Shown here piece by piece: positions 29,151 through 29,366 of a DNA stretch of 29,366 nt (positions are counted from its first letter, which is position 1; the number at the start of each line of letters is the position of its first letter). The DNA lies in contig JAANSK020012245.1 in the NCBI GenBank assembly GCA_011763485.2, positions 1 to 29,366 of the forward strand, written 5' to 3'. Source of the stretch: Isoetes engelmannii. Its lineage: Eukaryota > Streptophyta > Lycopodiopsida > Isoetales > Isoetaceae. A program made the translations under genes and the position numbers. The notes under the pieces were generated by a model. That model had not been told where the DNA came from, ran no database searches, and was given only the letters and a program-made list of their open reading frames with translations.

Positions 29151-29366
29151 TGCTGCTAGCTAGAGCTTCTGTGCATATCCAAAAGAATCCTTAAGTCCAC
29201 GGACTAGAGGAAGACGTGTATACGTGGGAAGGAGCAAGCTCACTTCGCATATGTTACATCGACATCCGTAACAAAAACTTATAGGTCTTTGTGCTGCTAG
29301 CTATGGCTACTATCTCTGTTTAAAAGAATCCTTAACTCCACGAGAACTAGAGGAAGACGTCTATAT
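29151..29366 (+). repeat. Direct repeat with 141-bp period, cut by window end
   Basis: TGCTGCTAGCTA at 29151 and 29292 begins two copies of about 75 bp that share AAAGAATCCTTAA, TCCACG and ACTAGAGGAAGACGT. The second copy runs to the last base of the window. A longer tandem array or an element end may continue outside. Confidence 0.8.

Overview
The window reads as intergenic, repeat-filled DNA from a large plant nuclear genome. Plant-type L1 LINEs (endonuclease, reverse transcriptase, zf-RVT, RNase H) supply much of it. The remains of two host-type genes are also plant: a PLS-type pentatricopeptide repeat (PPR) gene and a UBP14-type deubiquitinase gene with introns. An HUH-endonuclease gene that resembles the Replitron transposons, reported as abundant in non-seed plants, makes a fern, lycophyte or bryophyte more likely than a seed plant; this is inference. 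I see no gene that is clearly intact.

Layout. 1-219: LINE endonuclease fragment (minus), ending in a GA-rich microsatellite (to ~545). 546-2400: no gene seen. ~2420-3630: 3' part of a plus-strand L1 (zf-RVT and start of RNase H). 4164-6148: decayed, intron-bearing HUH transposase gene with an AT-hook, followed by 98-bp tandem repeats (6332-6590). ~7890-9884: fossil Ty3/Gypsy pol fragment. 9885-~13620: 5'-truncated minus-strand L1 whose A-tail abuts the Gypsy integrase region. 13892-13921: Helitron-like 3' terminus. 14.4-15.6 kb: small repeats and a CATGCA-rich cluster. 16083-17018: decayed unknown gene (minus).

~18050-22880 is a rearranged L1 complex. A minus-strand fragment meets a plus-strand one head to head, and the junction has been tandemly duplicated. 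A 465-bp element with 27-bp terminal inverted repeats sits in the codons of the reverse transcriptase YADD box of the first copy, and a short (TTCTA)n-tailed insertion lies in the second copy. 22885-23290: another minus-strand L1 fragment. 23.46-23.75 kb: 21-bp tandem repeats and a fold-back repeat. ~24030-24185: a longer copy of the (TTCTA)n-tailed element. ~25000-25990: PPR pseudogene. ~26420-27786: UBP14-type pseudogene with recognisable exons and splice sites. 27854-28612: a short L1-derived insertion with an 18-bp target-site duplication. 29151-29366: direct repeats cut by the window end.

The parts do not form a pathway. The window is best read as a record of nested insertion, duplication and decay. 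The two points most worth following are the Replitron-like element and the precisely delimited 465-bp inverted-repeat element.
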